NCBI GenBank assembly: GCA_037974965.1
Contig: JBBPFI010000002.1
Coordinates: 1,798,001-1,862,000 of the forward strand
DNA from: Dacryopinax spathularia
Lineage: Eukaryota; Basidiomycota; Dacrymycetes; Dacrymycetales; Dacrymycetaceae
DNA length: 64,000 bases
Reading direction: 5' to 3'
Shown in pieces: positions 33,093 through 44,424 of this stretch. Each line of letters opens with the position of its first letter. Position 1 is the stretch's first letter. The position numbers and the translations under genes were made by a program. The notes under the pieces were generated by a model. That model worked only from the letters and a program-made list of their open reading frames with translations, was not told where the DNA came from and did no database searches.

Positions 33093-36000
33093 GGCAGAGA
33101 GGCTCCTCGCAGGAGGACGATCATGATCAACATGATACTTATCATCGCCAATACTGACTTGCATCCAGGATCACCGCATTCAGGGTCCGCTGCCCTTCTG
33201 AGTCTCAACGTTCATTATCCTCGCAAACGCATATCATCGTATACCTCTGTCGTCTCCAATCCAGAGGATAGAGATCCCTCGCCGGTAGGTCCCCCAACCT
33301 GTCCTCCTGACTTCAAACGTCCTCCCGTCGGGACAGCCCAGATCAAGCGACGTTCTTCATGCAGTGACATACATTCGTATACCTTATTGCGCCGGGTCAT
33401 CCTTTGTCAATGGACGCTGGAGGAGTGAGGGATGCGTAACGATCTCACTATTAGCCAGCTAGAACGCGAGTTCCAACCGCTCGAGGAAGGAGTCCTTCGC
33501 CTGGAGATGGGGAATACATGCAATCGAGGCTTTCCTAGTACGTCCTGCCTTCCCTCCTCTAAGCCGCGTGTCAAAAGATCTTACGTGAGAGAACATGAAG
33601 ACCATACTCGATCTATGTACTCTGCGCAAGCGCTCGGGACAGTCCAATAAGCGTCCCGGCTGTCTCCCCGGATCATAGGGAAGGCAAATCCTCCAAGCGT
33701 CTGAGCGATCTACTCCCTCGGGTGGGACAAGCTGGGCTGACCGATATCTCTCCCCCTTTTGCTACTGAGACAGTACTGTATTCGCTCGTTATTGTGGATA
33801 GGAAGACATGTGATTACCCTGCTTCATTCGGAATTGACCGTACAAGGGGCTGATCATTGAGTTAATCGGAATACGGGCTTGTGAGTTCCATATTCGCTCC
33901 ACCACCTTTGTCCGTCGCTGACTAGGCCTCTAGCATACGTAGAAGTTGACGCGTCCCCTTTCTCTTCCCTGTCCCAGCCACAACAGCCCGCGTGCTACGT
34001 GCAACCTCAATCCCAGAAAAGGACAAGCGTTTCTTCCCAAGCTCCTCCGACAGCATGTTCTCCGACCTTCGCCGTCGTCGGCCCAGCTCGCGAAGAGGCT
34101 GAACGACAACTACGAGGCGTGGGGCACACAGGATGGACCAGCTGAAGGCAGGTTGGGCTGATCTGTCCTAAATACTGGGCTGTCGGAGCGGCTTGTGCCG
34201 CTAACGCCAACGGATATGTTAACCAGTCGCTGGAGGTTCAACAGACCATGTTCAATCTAGAATTTGTTTATGTGTCCTAATTCGGCGTCGCAGTCTCGAT
34301 TGCTGCCTACGACCTGAACGCCCCAAACCCCACCATAGAAGACCTCATCAACGGGCAAGCACCTCTGCACGCCAACCTCCGTCTCTTCTTTATTGCGCCC
34401 AAGTTCCCACTCCAGTGCCTGAGGAAACATCTCAGGCTGTTGGTGGACAATATTTCCTAGCAGTATCCGGCTCTCATTGCATGAAGGTACTCGGGCTACG
34501 CACCTCTCTCGATCAGGCCCACCCCGTGCCCAACGAGAAGCCCGCGCCAGAGCAGCACAGATGGGAGGAAACGTCGTCGCCCTGGCAAGCAGAAGGAAGA
34601 CATACCCATAATCCCTCGTGTCTGTTCCATAATGCGCAGGATATGGCTCGAGGAGATCGTGAGGGTGTGCCGGGGAGTCGTTTGAGGGGGCGGGCAAGGG
34701 AACGCCGATGTGAGTCTTTGCACTCGTTCTACCGAAAAGCTGACACCGCCTGCGCTTGTACTATGGAAACGTCACACGATGGCGACAACGGTCGTGTTCT
34801 TTATTGGGTACGTATATCGAAATAGCCGCTCTGAGTCATGTGCGCCGAACGCGGGCATGTCTGATTTTTCTTGAATACGCTTTGCCGCCAATCACTTCGA
34901 CCGTACACAGTTGCTCTTTCCTTGTGGACACCATTTCCCCACATCCATAGGTGCCTATTCACTTAGCATGATACCGTTTTCAGGATGTACAACTGGTATC
35001 ATTGATCTATTCATACAAACGTCTCGCAACCCTCTATTACCTACTGCATGTAAGCGCGCCTCGTTGTCCTTTTACCAGCTCACTCAGCGTCTTTTCGAGA
35101 TTTGGCCGAACTTTCCGAGCTGTGTGGCTGAGCCTGGAGGTACGGGTTACTGCCTTCGATCGACAGCTCGGCTGGTTCACTTGTCTCTCACGCATATCAG
35201 CGAAGCACGTAGTTCAAGGAGGGAAAGGACGCGTAGCCTGCATCTCCCTCAACGGCTCTATCAGCCTCTGAAACGTCCACCTCTTCTTGACAGGCATATC
35301 GACAGTTTCTTCCGCACGAACAGGACACTCGAGTCCCGCCATGTATCGTGCTCAAACATGGACGCTGGAACCCTGGCCGCGCCAATCAGCACAGAATGGT
35401 TGCTCAGATGCGGCGCACAGCTCGTAACAACCCTGGTCTTGAACGCCTGGTACGACGGCTCGGGCGATCGCAATCGTGCTTGCGATCGCGGGGATTATCT
35501 TCTCGACGACGCCTTGCGCGAGAGACCAGGTAACACCTCCAATCTTGAACTCCGCCGCGCCGGAGGAAGCCTTCGGCGAGTGTGATCAATGGATATAGTC
35601 TAGGGCGTCCATGTTGAGTTTCGTATCTACGAACGAGGTCATTATATGCCGCATACTCCCTGGTACGCGGAACATCACGAGCTCGATCACCTAGGGTGTA
35701 ACGACGTCTTTGAGGGTACTTGGTGAGGAAATCTGACTTATCTGGCTGAAGGGCTGGGCGCACCGAAAGATACGGATCTCTCGCTGGTACTAGTAGTACC
35801 CTCAGGCTCCATGATCGCACTGGCAGTCCCCCCAAGTTAATCCGCTGCCCCACCAGCCTTCCACTTCATTCAGGGCGTCCGACCAGGCCGCCCTGCTTCC
35901 TGGGCAGACGTCTTTTCACACCGTGCAGAATAAGGACGGGCCCTCTGCAATTGAAAAGCCCTATTTCGGGTCATAGCACTCATAGAAAACCGGGGTCTAT

Positions 36001-36115
36001 GTAGCCTAGCGCGCGCGTGTATAGGTCCGCTGGTCCCTATGTCCAGCTATCCAGTGCGGGACGATGCAATGGATGCTATGGCTTCTACATAGCCACCATA
36101 GGGCTATAAAGCCAC
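33093..36115. other. Three-kb stretch upstream of the transposase; no gene supported
   Basis: Many short frames exist on both strands, but none shows a recognisable domain or a consistent exon series. A stretch at 34290-34450 (plus) reads AYDLNAPNPTIEDLINGQAP and looks protein-like; it may be a relic. A perfect 10-bp-arm palindrome built on GCGATCGCAA lies at about 35464-35489. From about 35960 the sequence takes on the CTATG-rich character of the element end. Confidence 0.4.
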
Positions 36116-36132
36116 GGAGGTATTTACTGATG
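35960..36132 (-). repeat. Right terminal inverted repeat (36116-36132) and subterminal repeats
   Basis: The inverse of 36116-36132 reads CATCAGTAAATACCTCC, 15 of 17 identical to the left tip. Inward, on the same strand, are TATAGCCCTATGGTGGC, TATGTAG, CATAGC, CTATGAGTGCTATG and similar words that echo the left end. Confidence 0.5.
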
Positions 36133-36656
36133 TGAGACCGTGGAGCGCTCTCTCTGCAGGGTGCAAGCAAGAACTACGGCGAAGGCAGGGGATCGATTTC
36201 AGGTACGAGGGGCTGTGCCGCTTAGTCAGCAGAAAGCTTTTGCTTGGAGTCAACTTGTCAAGTCGCCGCTGGATTGCACATGTGCTAGTGCACTTGCGAG
36301 TCGAGTCTTCCTTCCCCGTCGTTCGTCGGTCAGTAGTTCGTCGGTCTCCAGCCTAGCCAGGGGATGCCACCCTTGTCAGAACGACGTGTTTATGTCCCCG
36401 TTACGTCCCAATGCCCTCAGCGTGTACGCACCGCAGGCGATACATAGCATGTGTAAGGCGAGATCATACGCATACATCAATGTTGAATATTCGTATTTTC
36501 GGGCTAAGTAGCACAAGGAAAAAAAAAGAAAAAAAGGAAAAAAAGACATGAAGCTACGACCACCACAATAACCGAGCGCGTAAATACCGTTCGTTCGAGT
36601 ACTACACAACCCTTCATCGCCCCTCATGCTTCTCAGAGAACACCAACACCGCCCAT
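36133..36656. other. Intergenic right flank of the element, 3' of the ferroxidase gene
   Basis: No gene supported. An A-rich tract lies at about 36518-36545, a plausible 3' region for the minus-strand ferroxidase gene that ends at 36657. Confidence 0.5.
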
Positions 36657-39146
36657 CTAGTTTTTGCGCCCAAACAGCTGCTTCACCTTCCCGAACTTCC
36701 CCCCCGCAGCCTGCTTAGCCGCAAACTTCTCCCGCGCCATCTCGTCATGCTCAAACTCATGGAACGGGTTCATAGCGTACCACACCACAGCCGCCATCCC
36801 AAGCAGTGCAGACAAGATACACCCGGCGAGGGCGCCCTTAGCCTTGGTCGTCCAGCCAAACAGGTAGTACTCGGTGTTCGGGCCCACTGCTTGGCCGCTG
36901 AAGTCCGTGGTGGAGTTCTTACCGACTACGTTGCCGGAGGCGGGGATGCCTTGCATCGTGCATTGGTCCGAGAGGACCTGGGGGATGTGCGTCGTTTGCT
37001 GGGAGACTAGGGGGGCTTCGGCGAATACTACGGCTAGGCCGGACTCGAGATGCCATTCGATGTGGCAGTCTACGCACGCGGGCATCAGCATCACCATCCT
37101 CTGCACAGACTGCAGCGAGGAGAGATTTGGGGAGACTCACGGAAGATCCAAGTACCCGGGTTGTCGGCACGGAAACGGAGGTTGACGGACCCACCGGCGG
37201 GGATCATGATCGTGTCCCTCCTTGACGGGTTTGCTTGGCCCTCGACGAGCGGGGGGTTCACGGTCGGGTCGTCGGAGGTGATATCCTGCGAAACGCCTAC
37301 AACCTGGAACTTGTGGCCGTGCAAATGGACTGTTCGGGGCGTCAGCAATTGCTCGGGCCGAGAAGCGGACAGGAAAGAGAGTAGAGACGGAGGAAATGAA
37401 GACGCACAAGGATGAGAGTTGGCGTCCGAGTTGAAGATGTACAGCTCGATCATATCCAGATGATTGAGCACAAACACGTTCGTCTGCTGTCCATACACCT
37501 GGGGCAAGAGCGCATTCTGCCCCATCGTCTGCTGGGTAAAGATGGTCGGTACGATCGGTGCGACGTACGTCCTCTGATCAGGCAGGAGAGAGGCCCGGTT
37601 CGTGCCGTCGTCGTACGTGTCGAAGGCGATCGTCCAGTTGTAGGAGACGTCGGCGGGCGCCATGGGCACTACTTCGATCGGGACGAGCTCGTTGTCCCAG
37701 AATACCGGGTAGTCGTCGTACAGCACCACGTCCTTCGTGGGCGCGTTCTCGTCGTAGACGACCGTAGCGGTGATGTCTGCCGACCAATCAGCAACTCGTC
37801 AGGATAGTTCACAGCGTGTTACTCACTAACGATAGGCACAAGCGCATCGGGCACGGTGTCGAACATGACCGAGTCCATGTTCATCGAGATAGGCCAGTTG
37901 GCGGAGGTGTCGTTCAGCGCCTGGACAAGCACGGAAACACGCTGAGCCGCAGAGAGAGGAACGATGTCGACCGGGTAGGGCTCCATCTCCACGCCGTCAA
38001 GCTCGATGATGGACATGTTGTGCCCGGGCATGGCGATGTTGAACTTGGTGAATGCTATCCATCGGTTAGCCAGAGGCGGAGAAGGCTAAGAGGAAGTACG
38101 AACCAGCCATACTGAGGAACCGAATACGATAGGTCTTGCCCCGTTGGAAGTTAAGCACGGCATTATTGTTCGCTCCCGCGCTGATGCCCTTCCCGCTGCC
38201 CATGTCCGTGAGCGAAGCCGGATACGTGCCATTAGTAGCAACATAGGCAATGGCGGCATCTACATCCCGGCCAGATTTAGCAACCCGACTTGCCAAATGG
38301 GGCAGAGGCTCGCTTACCCGGTACTGGCTCGGCACCAGTTGGATTCTGCAAGAAAAGCGAGTAAGATCGAGGAAGGCGGGGTAGGGCTCGGGAAGGCTCA
38401 CGTAGATGTTCAGGAACTGCTTCATCAGGTTGTCGTGGCTGTCGTGGTACCTGTCGCCGCATGTTAGACCATCGCGAGGAGGTAGGATGGGTCACCACCG
38501 TACCAGTCAGCCATGGCGATCGTATAATCTTCGTCGTAGTGGTACGTCTCATTCTGAGCGAGGATCACGAAAGGTGTGCGGAGACCGTCGACGTATTGAC
38601 CCTGTGTGGATATTAAGTGTGAAAGCACGGAGAGAGAATCGGAGGATATACGTTGAAATGACCGTGGATCCAGTATGTACCGGGAGGTTGGATGTCCGTG
38701 TGTATCTCGTACACGAGCGTCTCGCCGGGAGGGATTGGACTACAGGATACAATGATTAACCTTTGGGCGGAGGATGGCGGAAGGCGCTCATACCATTGGC
38801 TGACCCATGTAGCGCCATCATAATAGGAGGTGGTGTTGAAGTACATGCCATGGGTGTGCAAACCAGTTCCGATGTTGCCCAGTCCATTCGTGGCGTGAAT
38901 CCGGAGGGTATCACCTTGCATAATCTGGACGAAGGGTAATCTACGTGGGTGGTCAGTGATCGCTCGGAGCAGTTGGGTCAGTACTCACGGCCATGTCCCG
39001 TTGACGCCGATGACGGTACGCTCCTGCAGTTGGTCGGGGTTGGCGGTCGTCCATGTAATGTTCCAGTAAACATCAACATCAGCAGCTTGGACGGTAGCCG
39101 CCATCATCGCCGCCGCGGCCGCAGCAAGCGAGAATGAGGGGCGCAT
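36657..39146 (-). CDS. FET3: Fet3-type multicopper ferroxidase, membrane anchored
   Basis: Oxidises Fe(II) at the cell surface for high-affinity uptake with an Ftr1 permease. ATG 39146 begins a signal peptide ([21 protein letters not shown]). About ten short introns follow. Copper motifs in order: [10 protein letters not shown] near 38840, WIHGHFNGQYVDGL near 38600-38660, [11 protein letters not shown] near 37320, and [12 protein letters not shown] near 37050. The first His of the last motif is split by the intron whose acceptor lies at 37070-37071. Two other Fet3 traits are NPTGAEPVP and a single C-terminal membrane helix ([20 protein letters not shown]) before a basic cytosolic tail. Length and anchor favour Fet3 over secreted laccase. 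No Ftr1 gene is present in the window. Confidence 0.9.
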
Positions 39147-41118
39147 ACTGGGATGGCAAGTGAGGAGGGGACCGTGGGGAGAGATTGGGAGGAAATGCCT
39201 CAGGGCAGAGGGCAAGGAACGGGGGGAAGGTGATTAAGGAGGGGGGTTTTATGTGTGGTGGGGCATAGATTATCTGATACGACGGTGATCACTGTGACCC
39301 CCGAAAAGTCTTCTGTCCACTCCCGCGTTCCGGTCTCGGCATTGATTGCTTCCGTCGATAGAAATCGGATAAGATGGAGATCTGCCAGGGCACATAAGCC
39401 CGAAGACCCGAAGCGCGCGAGTTGGGTGGAGCCACTCTCGGCGGATCCCGAGAATCACATCAAACCATCACGTCGAACTTCGATTTGGTTGTTATTGCCC
39501 TTTTCCTCTTCATCGTCTCATGGAACGGACTGGCAGTATCCTCAGGACAGTCTTGCTGAGACTATATCGGGACAAACAAGAGCGCAGAGGACGCGATCAG
39601 CAACCTTAGAGCGGAACGAAGGAGACAGACCTCCACAGAACTCTGAATAGCCCTGTCTCAATCTCTCACGTGTTTATCTATGCTCCCGTTCTCATAAATC
39701 AAGCGGAAGGCCCAACTTGTACCTCAATACAGCGCAACCCGCACCGCTTGAATAATCTTCTGTCATCTGAAAAGACGGTCCTCGTGCCCCGACGGAAACA
39801 AATAGCTTGGCAAGCTGGCTCCTGTCACCCACTCGCGAGATCGTCCGAAATGGCTTACCCCTTGCAAGGCGAAAATCTCTCATCCCCCCGGCTCCTCGAT
39901 CCCGCAGTCGGCCGCGGCCGTGGCTTGGAGCAGGGATAATGGGGACCTGTTGGGTCGTCAGCCTCCATCCTATTCCGGGTAGAGCACCCGCTTGCACTGC
40001 GTAGCGATCGTTTTCATCGTGGTCTGCAGTCAAGTTCCCATCTTCAGCTCATTACCACCCAGATCAGAGGTCACAATGAAGAGACCAACAATAACCAGCA
40101 ATAGCTAGCTAGGATGTCGAGCAAGGTGTGACATGGCTGAAGATTGATTGCGGCACAAGGACTCACGGGGTCCCCCCCGCTCCGCCTCAACGCCGCACCA
40201 CCCGCACACCATCAAGGCACCATCCATCACCGTGCCCCTTCTCAAGCTTCTCATCCTCGACACGCTGCAGCACACTTACCCCGCTAAAATCCGGCTTTGC
40301 CGGTTGGTCTCCAAGGGCTTGGGACTCGGATCAGCCCGGTGGAATGTGTCGACCGTGTCAACCATCAATGATGAAGAGCGGACGGCGTTGGAGCTTTTGC
40401 AATACTTGACAATGGGCTGGATGCGGTTACTGTATAGGGCATCAACGGCATGTAGGAGGAATCGAGTGGTTGCCGGGCTTTCATGCGGCCGACTCGTAAG
40501 CGTTCACCCTGGCGAATAACCTGGATCGAGCGTCCGCCGTATTCTAGCTCAAAGCTACCGCCCTTACAAAGCCCTCCCTCAGCCTGCTACCCAGGCTGAA
40601 GATACACACCGTCCACCGTAGACGTAGGAACTAATGACGCTCCCGACCTTCCATCACCTTCTCGATAAGATAAAGACAATCTCCGGTAACCATTACATGT
40701 GCACAGGGGCGACCAGGTGATCATGCGAAAAGAAGCCCCTCTAAATTCGGCAACATGCCCGAAAGCGTCTGAAGCATGTGCGCGCAGGTGCTTCGGGTGG
40801 GAAATGGGGGACGGGTATGTGAGGGTGCGGTCCCCTGGTCCGAAGGCCGGATATGGAATGCGGTCAAGGGGTTCTGGGAGGGTAGTGGAACTCCGCGCTT
40901 TGACTTACTGTACAGAATGAAGGCTATTTATACAATGAGACTAATAATATTGCTCTACTATGCACCCTGCTTCCCTCGTCTCCAGTCCGAGGAGTATGGC
41001 TTGCTCTCCCTGCATCAGTGTCGTGATCTCGAATTCGGCTGCGTGGTGGGACGCGCATCTGTCCAGGAACTTGCGCAAGGCTCAGTCACTCTTGGTTGTT
41101 GATCGCCGCAAATAGCAC
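39147..41118. other. Two-kb interval between ferroxidase and RING/IBR genes
   Basis: Mostly without coding signal. One frame at 40148-40519 (plus) has a stretch VPLLKLLILDTLQHTYPAKI followed by LVSKGLG and ARWNVST that vaguely resembles an F-box; it is short and unspliced, so I do not call it as a gene. Confidence 0.4.
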
Positions 41119-42376
41119 TCACAACGTATGGCCGCATCCTCCTGGTGGACGACCTGAATGCTTGTCAGCGCCTTGATTCGGGTTGCGATGTGGTGGACTT
41201 ACAGTACATGCGATTGCAACCTCCGTTCTTCTCCACCTTTTCAACCCCAGTGACTCGTCAACATCGCTCATCTCATCTGGACAGAGGACGTACAGGCGTT
41301 CGGCAATTCGGACAAGCCCTCGTCTTCCTCTTGATCGTCTTCGCCGTCTCCGCCTCCCTCATCGCCAACGCTTTCGTCCCCTTACTCCTGTCATACTGTC
41401 TACAACTCATCCCCTCATGCCACGGCACGTCATGTCGAAAACACGCCCTCGCCCCACAAGCGAAACACACCACCTGGTCCTGCTCCTCACATATATCCTC
41501 TGCCGCCGCGGCTTGTCGGCGCCTGAAGAAACGGGGCAAGAGGCTTCTGCGGGGCTGGGGAGAAATGAGGTGGAATTGACCGGCTTCGCAGTGCGGGTTC
41601 TTGCACCACACCCAGCCGGGCTGGTTGCCTACTGCTTTCCGGAGTAGGAGCTGGTCGTACCTACCCCCCCCTATCAGCCCACGCTCATCACTTCTCATCA
41701 AGCTGGGACATCGCACCGCGCGAACGCCTCAGGACTAGCAGTATTCCTCAGCCCATTATAGGAGAACACGCTCCCACACCCAGGACTGGGACATTTCGGC
41801 GCTACGTAACCGGAAGAAGAGAGGCGAAAATCGACGTGTTGCCTCAGACAGTCTTTGCAGACGTCGACTTCGTGCGCACACTGGCGGGTGGGCTTGTGCG
41901 TGCTGAACCGCTTGAGGGGGAGCATCTCAAGGCAGACGCGGCAGATTTTCTTCGGTGCGAACCCTTTTCATCTCTGATCAGAATTGTCTCAGCAAGAGCG
42001 AAGGGGTGCATACCATCGGTTATTACTGCTGGCTCTGGCGGTCGCAGAGATGGAATTTGAAGCGCCCCCTCTTCCAGAGGATATTCCACCGTGCCCGGCT
42101 CAATGACTACCGCATGCACAGGCAAAAGTGGTGCATCCTGCCTTCCTCGCTGTCGTTGCAGGACGTACTTACGATACAGCCACGCCAAGCACAACAGCCC
42201 TAAGCCGACACCGATGCCGATGAGCATCCCGAAGATCCCATCGACGAAATTGTCGTTTCCTAACTTGAGGTTGTCACTACATAGCGGTGAGATCAAGCTG
42301 GGATGAGCGGGTTGGAAGAGATGAGGGGAGGGGAGACGTACTCTGATCTGTCGCCAGGGGGTGTTATGTCTGACAT
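41119..42376 (-). CDS. Membrane-anchored RING/IBR (RBR-like) protein
   Basis: Likely E3 ubiquitin ligase-related. ATG 42376 gives MSDITPPGDRSDDNLKLGN, followed by one membrane helix (FGMLIGIGVGLGLLCLAWLY) and a basic segment. After an intron comes the first RING: CRVCLEMLPL, CAHEVDVCKDCL, CPSPGCGSVF. An IBR-type part follows (WVWCKNPHCEAGQFH, VVCFACGARACFRHDVPWHEG). The last exons give CPNCRTPVEKNGGCNRMYC and then RPPGGCGHTL and stop. The order matches RING1-IBR-RING2, but the second RING is short: the usual C-terminal Cys/His tail is reduced to GGCGH, and the common GC(N/D)HM motif reads GCNRMYC. The catalytic-Cys position of RBR ligases is retained in GGC. Four or five introns. Reduced activity is possible. 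Confidence 0.75.
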
Positions 42377-43225
42377 TGCCTCGAGTTACAAGGCGTCTAG
42401 CAGCGACGGAGAGAACAGGCAAGCAGGAGGATAAAAGGACGCCTTCTGACGCAATCGACCGTTTTGAGAAGACCGTGCGTCAGTCCAGTCCCTCACCGTC
42501 AGCAGCAATTCCCGTTGGGTTATCAAGAGATCCCCGATGTTGTTGGAGACAGAGAGCTGAGTCGGAACGGCGCTTAATCATGTTCATAGCCCAGCAATCC
42601 AACAGCCCGGCATTCCGACATTCCGACATCGACCGGCGGGAGCCTGCCCTGGTCCTGCAAGAAGGGATAGGAGGTGGCCGTGCCCCTCTTCCCCACCATT
42701 GGGAATTGATGACCAACTCCGGAAACCCAAAGAGGCAGCTCGGGTTTGAGCACATTCCCGGATGAATAGACGCCGGATTTGCACCATCTTCGCTCCCGCT
42801 GAAATCCGGGGGATTGCTCGGGAGCGCAAGTATTGTTATTCAGACATCGTAGTTACGTTAGGTCGAGGAAAGCACGAGAGCCCGTATTCCAGAAGCGCCG
42901 TTTTGCAGGTGAGAGCGAACCCGTGAGTTGAAGAGCGATGCATCGGGTTTTGCTGACTTCTGTCTTTCGGACCCTTTCGGCTTTCTATGCGGCGAGCGAT
43001 AAACCCGAATTCGGCGTATGAAGTTCAACACCGGCATCTAGTCTTGAACGATTCAACAAGTTAGAGAACGATGACATTCGAAGTAAGTTAAGAGAGTTAT
43101 TCAGCCGGAGTCAGTCACGGATTCCTGCCCTGTGAACTGTGGGGCTGTGTGGGGCACCGCAAGGCGTGTATGTGCTAAGAGACAACGACGGCCCTCCCAA
43201 CCCATTCATCCTTCTCTAACGCGTC
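42377..43225. other. Intergenic; no gene supported
   Basis: This lies upstream of the RING/IBR gene and downstream of the NAD(P)-binding gene. I see no domain-bearing frame or repeat. Confidence 0.45.
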
Positions 43226-43973
43226 CTACCCAACCGTATCAGCACAACAACCCCCACCAATGCTCACAAGTCCACTGACCAGACAAAACCTTGCCACAAC
43301 CGCCCTGGACACGACCCACCTACACCCACAGCAATCCTCAGTGATCCTATACTCTCCCTCTCCTTCCGGGTTGGCATCACTTAATCCCGAAGGGCGAGCG
43401 ATGATCCACTCTATCCCTTGAGGGGCAGAGAAGAGCGTTTCTTCAGCTAGCGTTAAGGCTTGATGCGTGTAGTTGAGGTTCGTGTATGTCATTAGTAGCC
43501 GGACGAGGAGCGGCGCAGAGGGGAAAGAAGATCCTACGCCCCACGACGATACCAGAACGATGCGTTTCGTCCTTCCCCCCTTCTTATCAGTCTTTCCCCA
43601 TCGGTTAGGGAAAAGGGGGAGAGGAAGGGACGTACTTTGAGCGCTGCATTTCCCCCAGGAGGTTTCGGATGGCGGTAGCGATCATGTGGACTGGGCTGGT
43701 TGGTTTCGTCCATGGCATATCGTCCTTCCTCGTAGTGTTGAGCGCGACTACCACCCCATCTACCCTCTCCCCCGAAAAACAGGTTCTCACGTCGTCTGGG
43801 TTGAGAGGTGTGCCCTGGGTGATACGGAGCAGGGGGGAGGAGAGGTCGACGCTCGCGGGGTGGAAGGTCGAGGGAGTGCGGACGAGCGCTGTGACGAGGT
43901 GGGAGCGGGAGAGGGCTTGGGAGATGAGGTGGGTGCCGGTACGGCCCGAGGCGCCGATTATGAGTATGTGCAT
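43226..43973 (-). CDS. NAD(P)-binding, NmrA/SDR-like protein
   Basis: ATG 43973: MHILIIGASGRTGTHLISQA, with the GASGRTG dinucleotide-binding loop directly after a beta strand, as in atypical short-chain dehydrogenases of the NAD(P)H-binding group. One intron of about 70 nt joins MQRSK to TKRIVLVSSWGVGSS. The second exon carries WIIARPSGLSDANPEGEGEY and SRAVVARFCL, the usual substrate-side strand and helix. The chain is about 220 residues, close to the family norm. The substrate cannot be told. The gene is divergent from the primase gene, with about 450 bp between starts. Confidence 0.75.
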
Positions 43974-44424
43974 GTCAAGCAGATGGAAATGTTCGAGCGA
44001 CCGGGCTCGGGGTGAGGTGCTCTGGGGCAATTATTTTCCACTGTATTTATAGCCCGCTGCCTGTTTGGCAGCCTATGACAGCCATGCGGAGAATGACGCG
44101 GACCAAGCACGAAAGACTACAAGAAAAGAGCAGGTTGCAGCATCTCTGCACTCAGATGGATCCAGAAACAAGACATTCCAGAGCACGAACAGAGCGAAAG
44201 AAGGTGGAGACCGCTCTAGGGGATCGCAGGGTACACCCGGGTCAACTTTTGGTGTCTTCCTTTGTACGTAAGCAGGATTGGTCATCATCACCCCTTTGCG
44301 CCCACGATGACCCGCGCGGTGTGTGAGACGCGTCGACGCGTCGTGCATTATCTCCAGTCACCCGCTCATCCTCCAACTCCAGCATCTATTTCCTACTGCC
44401 TCTGTCCCAGCACTAATTCGCAAG

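Larger units (their letters stand above)
3548..36132 (-). mobile_element. Putative giant Plavaka-type (CACTA/EnSpm superfamily) element with cargo
   Basis: The block lies between host-type genes (RTA1 left, ferroxidase right). It starts CATCAGTAAAACCCTCC at 3548 and ends with the inverse of CATCAGTAAATACCTCC at 36132, matching at 15 of 17 positions. Just inside both ends, over about 140-170 bp, short CTATG/TATGTAG/ATAGTGG words recur, as CACTA-type elements typically have subterminal repeats. A Plavaka transposase occupies 29742-33092. Inside are a 4-kb inverted repeat, a Rad9-like pair, PIF1 helicase, DUF6532-type genes and three unknown genes. The canonical CACTA terminus is not seen, and no clear 3-bp target duplication was found (only TG/TG beside the ends). 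The transposase could instead belong to a smaller element nested in an accessory block. Confidence 0.5.

Noticed and set aside
34911-35853. Overlapping frames of 150-225 residues on both strands
   Set aside because: No domain, no consistent exon series and both strands open; most likely chance in GC-rich DNA.
3548-36132. Viral-type giant DNA element as the explanation of the block
   Set aside because: No capsid, protein-primed polymerase, integrase or envelope-type gene was recognised. The only mobilising gene is a Plavaka transposase.
37050-37110. Ferroxidase apparently lacking the first His of its last copper motif
   Set aside because: The unspliced frame reads VDCHIEWH, but an intron ending GTGCGTAG restores HCHIEWH.
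40148-40519. Possible F-box protein
   Set aside because: Only a weak resemblance over about 40 residues, with no continuing exons found.
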